Assembly: GCA_015179045.1 (NCBI GenBank)
Contig: WHUZ01000238.1
Span: forward strand, 1-20,744
Direction of reading: 5' to 3'
Source of the DNA: Kalaharituber pfeilii
Lineage: Eukaryota; Ascomycota; Pezizomycetes; Pezizales; Pezizaceae
DNA length: 20,744 bases
Part shown: piece after piece, positions 16,119-20,744 of the stretch
Numbering within the stretch: the stretch's first letter is position 1
Layout: every line of letters starts with the position of its first letter
Notes under the pieces: generated by a model
Told to the model about the DNA's origin: nothing
What the model saw: only the letters and a program-made list of their open reading frames with translations
Databases searched by the model: none
Made by a program: the position numbers and the translations under genes

Positions 16119-18939
16119 CTCATCCTCATCAAAAGAGTCCATCTCGCAGTCTAGTTCAACAAGTTCCTCAAGCTCGTCAAATTCGGATTCGGATTTGGCC
16201 TCCGATTCACAGTCCAGATCCACCTCATGGGACTCCATACCAAAGAACCAGGGTGTGGGGGGTTTGGCGTCCAGAGAAAAAGGAGCCAGTGAAGGTAGCT
16301 AAGGAAAGGGGTATATTTGAGAAACGTCCCGCGAAAAAGGTCACGTTCATGGAAGCCGCAAAAGCGGGGAAAGAGACATTGCAGAAGGAAATCGAGGGGG
16401 TGAGAGCTAAGGAAAAACAGGCCATTCCAGATAATGCGGAGGTATTTGGACTTGTGAGAAATGACTCCATCGGTAGTTCCCATAATGTCTGTGAGAGGGA
16501 GGAGCAAGAGGCACGAATCGACAGTTGCGAGATTGCGGAGGACAACAAAGAAGTGGAGAGAAGCCTATTAACACACACTTTAGATTCCAACGAAGGAAGG
16601 CAATCGGCGGACACAAAAAGCCTCAGCGAGGGTGAGCCTTTTCGAACTGAGACGGGAATTGTAGAGAGCAGCGGTAGCCGAAACGAGGCTTCATCGTCAT
16701 CCCTAGATCTAGAACCAGTCTCTGAAGAAGAAGTCGCGAATGAACTCCATTACTCCTCTCCACAACAGCAAGCTCCGAATGGAATCATAGTTGACTCTTC
16801 CATAATCTATCTTCCCTCTCCTACACAGTACCAGAGAGCATATATTGCCCACCCCCCTGTGCCTATCAACATTCGAGCTGCGGGGTTTGAGCTAACATTC
16901 GACCCTTTGCCTTTTGGATTTCGGGATGTGAAGTTTGGATATTCGCCGGATTATACTGCGTGCAGGGTGTCAGAGTGCGGGGACAGCAGGGCTTGTGTTC
17001 GGTATTGCCCTCAGCACTGTCAATGTGAGCGCCAACAAGACAGCAAGCATCGCCATCATAGTCATCATCACAACCATCATTTCATCTCCCATCCTATGCA
17101 TTTTGCGCAACCCTCTTCACACCCTCCGCCATCACCCCCACCTCGATATTCTCCCAACATCGACAGTGGCACCGAAGCCGACATAGACATTGACATTTCC
17201 CGCTGCGAACATAGGGCAAATATACACAGGCAGCAGAGAAAACAGGGAGAGATGAAGATGGATGAGAATGAAGTGTTGACACCTATCCTCTTCGAAACAC
17301 AGCAGGAAGAGCAGCGAGGGATGAGGAAGAAGGGACGAAGGAGGAAGATGATGGACAAATCGAAGCGGAGATCAAAGTCCAAAATCGGAAGTGAGTGTAA
17401 GTGCTGTGAGGAAAAGAGGCAGCGAAGGAGAAGGGAAAGAATGAAGAACAAGAGCGCCAGTCACGAAATGTGTCGGAAGAGCAAATCAAAGAAGTATTCC
17501 GAACTCGAAAAGGGCGTATGTACCGCCGCAGGTACTGCATATAGTGAAGCCAGTGGAAGCGTCCCAGTCATCACACAGGCACCGAATTCCTATATTCCCA
17601 ACAAAGCGGAGAAAACTACCACCACAACTACCTCCCACAGCGGAGGTAGTGGGCTTCTTCGGGACATAGCACTCGGCGCATGTGCAGGTGGTCTTGGTGC
17701 TTTAGTCGGCATCATGGTGGATCGGCGGCAGCGCAAGAAGCAAGATACTACCAAATCTACACTGTCAGCGCCCGCAAAGGGAGATATGAGCAGGTATATT
17801 TCGATTCTCGAGACTACGGAGAAGTTGGGTATTGACTCCAGTTTTACCTCTGATGAGAAGCAGGGAAGGCAAGTGTACAGCCCCCGGAGATACCAAAAAC
17901 TCCACCTCCGATGTCGCCGAGGACCGTCACTGTGGGAGCAGGGGATGTGCGGATGGAGACAGGGATGGCGAAACCGGTTCACAAGGAGTGGAGTGGCGTC
18001 TACTGTGATGGTGGAGCGACGATGGAACCGCAGACTGATGGTAGGGAGGATGAATCGGGGAAAGAGGGGAAAGATAAGCGATGCCGCAGGTCAGAGTCGC
18101 ACTCGAAATCGCACAAGCGTCATGATTGGGAAATGGTTGAGTTGAGGAAGCAAGAAGTGACAATTGCAATGGCCCCGCCTCCATCACCTCGACTTTCGGA
18201 AATCCCCAAAGCTACAACTCCCCCGCTACCTGCGCATGCACAGCTATCACATCCAACCACCGCAAAAGCAAACTTCGGATTTTGGGAGGGCTTGTCCACC
18301 CCGGCTACGGACACCAAAGCCAGCTCCGCAGCCGGACTCAACAACAATGTTAAAATCCTCGCGTGCCCCGATGACAATGTGTGGACGCTCGTGGAAGACG
18401 GTTACAAAGGAAAGGAAGAGACGATCGTCCCTGTGATGAGGGGCGCATTGAGCCCCCAAGACGTTGGCAATACTAGGAGGAAGTCGAGGAAGAACGGGAT
18501 GTCGGAAATGGTTCAAATCCCACCGTTGGCACCCTTGGGCACTTCTGTATGGAGTAGAATTATGTCGGCACAGGCTCGAGTTCCCCAAGGTTCTGTTGAG
18601 AATGTTTCACAAGTACCGGTAGCGGGTGAGACGGATATTTCGAAGTCGGTACCTATCCAGAGTGCATCTACCTCCGCGCGTCCACTACCACCTGCACGCA
18701 AACGCGCACCTAAACTATCTCACGAAAAATTGAGACAAAGACCTCGGAACTCAAAGGGGTATGTACCGCCGCCGCCATTTTCAATTCCGCGCAGCGGCCC
18801 CACGGCGCCACAAACAAGTACACAACAACAACAACGCAACGCAGCTGGGAAAACAGAGACGGATGGAGACCAGGTCAAAATGCGTAACACTAATGCCGAG
18901 AGAGGAGAAGCTCAGTTAAGGTTGAAGGAGGGCAGATAG
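13818..18939 (+). CDS. large Pro/His/Ser-rich low-complexity protein, unknown family (frame-disrupted)
   Basis: Not recognised. First in-frame Met is 13980 (MVVTTTFIPVG). In order: Pro/Ala region; possible amphipathic helix (EKMEKVLKEMQEAIRQLQ, about 14370); Pro and His runs; YPGFYPPYPVVHAAIGVQNG; a long intron; about 24 Ser (16060-16131); KKVTFMEAAKAGKETLQ; a Cys cluster CRVSECGDSRACVRYCPQHC (from 16961); a basic, NLS-like region rich in KR (17326-17495); a glycine-rich hydrophobic segment LGACAGGLGALVGIMV plus DRRQRKK (about 17640-17740), possibly membrane-inserted; and a Ser/Pro/charged tail ending at 18939. The frame must shift at C4 (14539-14542), C14 (14867-14880), G6 (16257-16262) and C5 (17881-17885), each by one base. 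The composition stays coherent across every break, which argues for homopolymer errors or very recent decay. It could be a wall- or membrane-linked scaffold, but nothing proves a role. Confidence 0.6.
14551..14925 (+). repeat. CAC/CCA trinucleotide and C-run tracts
   Basis: CCA/CAC triplet arrays at about 14557-14609 and 14806-14925, the second containing a C14 run (14867-14880). In the likely frame they encode Pro/Thr runs; in another frame, His runs. Frame changes in the Pro-rich gene lie at or next to these tracts. Confidence 0.85.
15095..15641 (+). other. long intron (547 bp) in the Pro-rich gene
   Basis: Donor GTGAGT at 15095, branch TACTGACAT about 17 nt before acceptor CGCAAG at 15641. 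Splicing joins SGGSASGR to VVEVRDKDSPGK in frame. It is unusually long for this window (others are 50-90 bp) and has a T19 run at 15108-15126 near its 5' end. I see no recognisable element in it. Confidence 0.65.
15704..15834 (+). other. probable small intron, donor ambiguous
   Basis: A strong branch site TACTAACAC (15792-15800) precedes AG at 15834. Removing the sequence from a phase-0 donor to 15834 restores the frame into IGLGIVEVVEQRNK and avoids the stop at 15848. Two phase-0 donors fit: GTATCA at 15704 and GTACTA at 15791. The second would place the branch site too close to the donor. The Pro-rich text between them also reads like protein, so the donor is unresolved. Confidence 0.4.
16060..16131 (+). 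repeat. TCN triplet tract encoding about 24 serines
   Basis: An uninterrupted mix of TCA, TCG, TCT and TCC triplets, 72 nt. On the other strand it gives an apparent poly-Asp frame, which is a shadow. Confidence 0.9.
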
Positions 18940-20465
18940 AGAAGGAAATGGGAGAGATTTGGCCGCCGTTGAGGAGGTTGGGGGATTGAGATATTAGTCG
19001 TTGAAGGATTCTGTGAGGGGGCTTACACTTGGATGTAGTGCGGGGATCTTGGCGATCCAGTTATTCTTAGTTATAACAGGGAAGGGGCCGGGGATATGGT
19101 ACGTCGACAGGGTGACGTTGAGTCGCTTGTTCGCGGTCTGAGCACCACTAAGTTACCGCATTGCTTCTTGCTCCATCTAGTACAGTAAGTACATATTAAG
19201 GGACATTACGTTGCACTCCTACATACATACGTAGAACCTTTCCTTCAATTTAATTTTGTTTGCGTACTCGGGGGCAAGGGTAAGTCTTCAGAAGCGCAAA
19301 AAGTTGCATACAATGTGACGGGGATAGTTGCTAGGTTAGAGTTGACCTGTTGGTTATTGTTATTCTACACGCATTTTCTGTAATTTCTTACACACTTCAC
19401 AGAGTAACACGGTTTAATTCTTTGTTTTCCAACCAACTTACAGAACTCCATTTCCCAGTCACAGCCTCGAATCACCTGCTGAAGCCTGCATACAATAGCG
19501 AAGTGAAGATTTCAGTCATGAAATTCACAATCAAGAAACTACTCAAGTTCAGTGCATCAGAATTATTATTGTGCACGATGAAATGCACAAACAAGGTGGA
19601 AACCCTCAGGGAAGAGTGGGCAAAAGAACAGCTCCTGTCATTGGCTAGAAGTGTGCCAGCTCAGCTTTGCTGTTGCGGCTGTTGGGTGGTAAGTATGCAA
19701 CAATGTATTGACTTGTATGCAGTTGAAATTACGTGTGTCGTATTTTTGTGTGTAAAACACATACAATCGTTCTGAAGCCTTTTGTCAACTTGCCTCAACT
19801 TTTGACCGCCGGTCGGGTAGCGTACATTATGCAAGCATAGCGCTTCTGAGTATTTTCCTACCCCCGAGTACTGTACTTATTTATTCGTTTGTATCTTTGA
19901 ACCTTTTCGGTTGTCGAATTAAACGATGCGGCTGTTCAAGGTTTCATCACCGGACAGCGACAGCGCCCATGACAAATAGCCCTATTAAACAGCAACAATA
20001 ACCCCCAAAAATCAAATCCAATTTAAAAAAAAAAAAGAAAACTCAACGCAATTTTTTGAGAATTGGACAGACGAACGGGGGCGGTCTCTATTCATTGCAT
20101 CCCAAAAGGTGCTGGAAGTACAATACCGCCTCTTTCCCGGTCTAGAATAAGGAAATCGGGTAAGGTACGTTGATTCTGCTTACCGTTCATTAACATGCAT
20201 ATGCGCGATAAGGTACCATAAATTACGGAGGTTGAGAGAGCATATATTGAGGAGTGTTGATAAAGATATATATACATAAAGAGTGGACATTGGTCATCAC
20301 ACGTACATAAGTAGATACAAACAAAATTCTCTTGGAATAGTCAATTGAGGATCCCGGTAGAGCCAACTTACGACACACCGCTTCGAACCGAGTACCGAAT
20401 TAATTTGGGGATACTACTGAACCGCCGCTCGCGACCGCTCTTGTTCCGTAATCGTTGAAGCTATC
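18940..20465. other. intergenic region without a recognised gene
   Basis: 3' flank of the Pro-rich gene, then AT-rich DNA with an A12 run near 20025-20036. One short plus-strand frame (19519-19686, MKFTIKKLLKFSAS...CCCGCWV) ends at a canonical GGTAAGTATG donor and could be a small first exon, but no partner exon or domain was found. Confidence 0.4.
19519..19687 (+). CDS. possible small first exon, unknown
   Basis: An ATG frame of about 56 codons: a basic, hydrophobic start (MKFTIKKLLKFSASELLLC), a charged helix-like middle (VETLREEWAKEQLLSLARS), and a Cys cluster (CCCGCW), running into a GTAAGTATG splice donor at 19688. This is the best donor consensus in the region. No acceptor or downstream exon could be identified within 500 bp, and no family is recognised. 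Confidence 0.15.
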
Positions 20466-20744
20466 TTATTCGTTGGCATTGGCGGAACTTCCGTGAGATG
20501 TTCGCTCCCTCAATTTCTGTGCCTGATCAGAGTGCCCGATTTTGTCGAGTAAAGTGGCCATGTAATTGATTGTAAGCAAGGGTATCTGGGTGGTCTAAAC
20601 CCAGTACCTTTTGCCTTCCCACCAATGCCCGCTGATTAGTACTCTTAGTTGTTTGTGTACTTTTGTCCCCATTAGCCTTCGATATAAAAACTGCAATGTT
20701 GTGACTATAGTAAGTAGTGTTCTGGTGTTCTGTGCCCAGTGCCT
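20466..20744 (-). CDS. 3' end of a kinesin-light-chain-type TPR gene (partial, one frame break)
   Basis: Reads on the minus strand from the window edge: YYSHNIAVFIS..., QRALVGRQKVLGLDHPDTL, then after a one-base frame change at about 20577-20582, LTINYMATLLDKIGHSDQAQ, KLRERTS and a stop at 20466-20468. The GxDHPDTLxxxxxxAxLLxxxGxxxxA pattern is the TPR_12/kinesin-light-chain repeat used as a C-terminal protein-binding array in many fungal NB-ARC/NACHT proteins. One base too many (CCCTTGC) explains the frame change. The N-terminal part lies outside the window, so it is not shown that this is an NLR. It is the last repeat and tail of the protein, broken or mis-sequenced. Confidence 0.7.

Noticed and set aside
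15894..16238. Poly-Asp/Glu frame on the minus strand
   Set aside because: Shadow of the poly-Ser TCN tract; the plus strand continues the Pro-rich gene on both sides.
20380..20420. tRNA-like cttcgaaccg (B-box-like)
   Set aside because: No matching A box or cloverleaf arms nearby.

Overview
The window looks like nuclear DNA of a filamentous ascomycete fungus. It has short spliceosomal introns (about 50-90 bp, GTAAGT/GTGAGT-type donors, CTAAC/CTGAC branch sites), a fungal STAND/NLR gene, a pectinase (GH28) relic and much degraded transposon DNA. A Pezizomycete (truffle/morel type) would fit the NACHT-ankyrin gene and the repeat load, but that is inference. Few genes are intact.

Left third (1-7.9 kb), a transposon graveyard. 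A minus-strand Ty3/gypsy-type gag relic (364-2215, CCHC knuckle at its C end) is split by a 1,189-bp non-autonomous hAT-like element (685-1873). The element has a 13-bp terminal inverted repeat starting CAGTG and an 8-bp target-site duplication (7/8 match). Its ends are filled with GGCC-rich minisatellites, and it holds one intron-like signature. Around it lie five poly(A)-tailed, SINE-like inserts. Three of them (copies 2-4) share a terminal hairpin motif clearly, copy 5 shares its last ~20 bases, and copy 1 is only weakly similar. Four of the five have recognisable target-site duplications. Two copies of a palindrome-rich element (3.57 and 5.16 kb), a 17-bp tandem repeat and a Cys-rich minus-strand ORF complete this part. 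I recognise no functional gene from 4.6 to 8.0 kb.

Middle (8.07-12.9 kb). A five-exon minus-strand NLR gene (8075-11801) encodes a fungal STAND N-terminal (HeLo-like/PigL_N) domain, a NACHT NTPase with Walker A and Walker B, a winged-helix region and nine to ten near-identical 34-residue ankyrin repeats. Three one-base frame breaks interrupt it. Just upstream lies a 5'-truncated LINE 3' end with an A23 tail and a 12-bp target-site duplication (11/12). Beyond it is an orphan exon of a GH28 endopolygalacturonase.

Right part (13.4-18.94 kb). A plus-strand, multi-exon gene encodes a very low-complexity Pro/His/Ser-rich protein with a compact Cys cluster, a basic segment and a glycine-rich hydrophobic segment. 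Its 5' part contains an uninterrupted run of 78 C that reads as 25 prolines. Its frame is broken four times, each time at a C or G run, so homopolymer miscalls or slippage are as likely as pseudogenisation. I do not recognise the family.

Right edge. The 3' end of a minus-strand kinesin-light-chain-type TPR gene (20466-20744, cut by the window edge) carries one frame break. TPR arrays of this kind are common C-terminal domains of fungal NLRs, so the window may hold two NLR-type loci around the Pro-rich gene.
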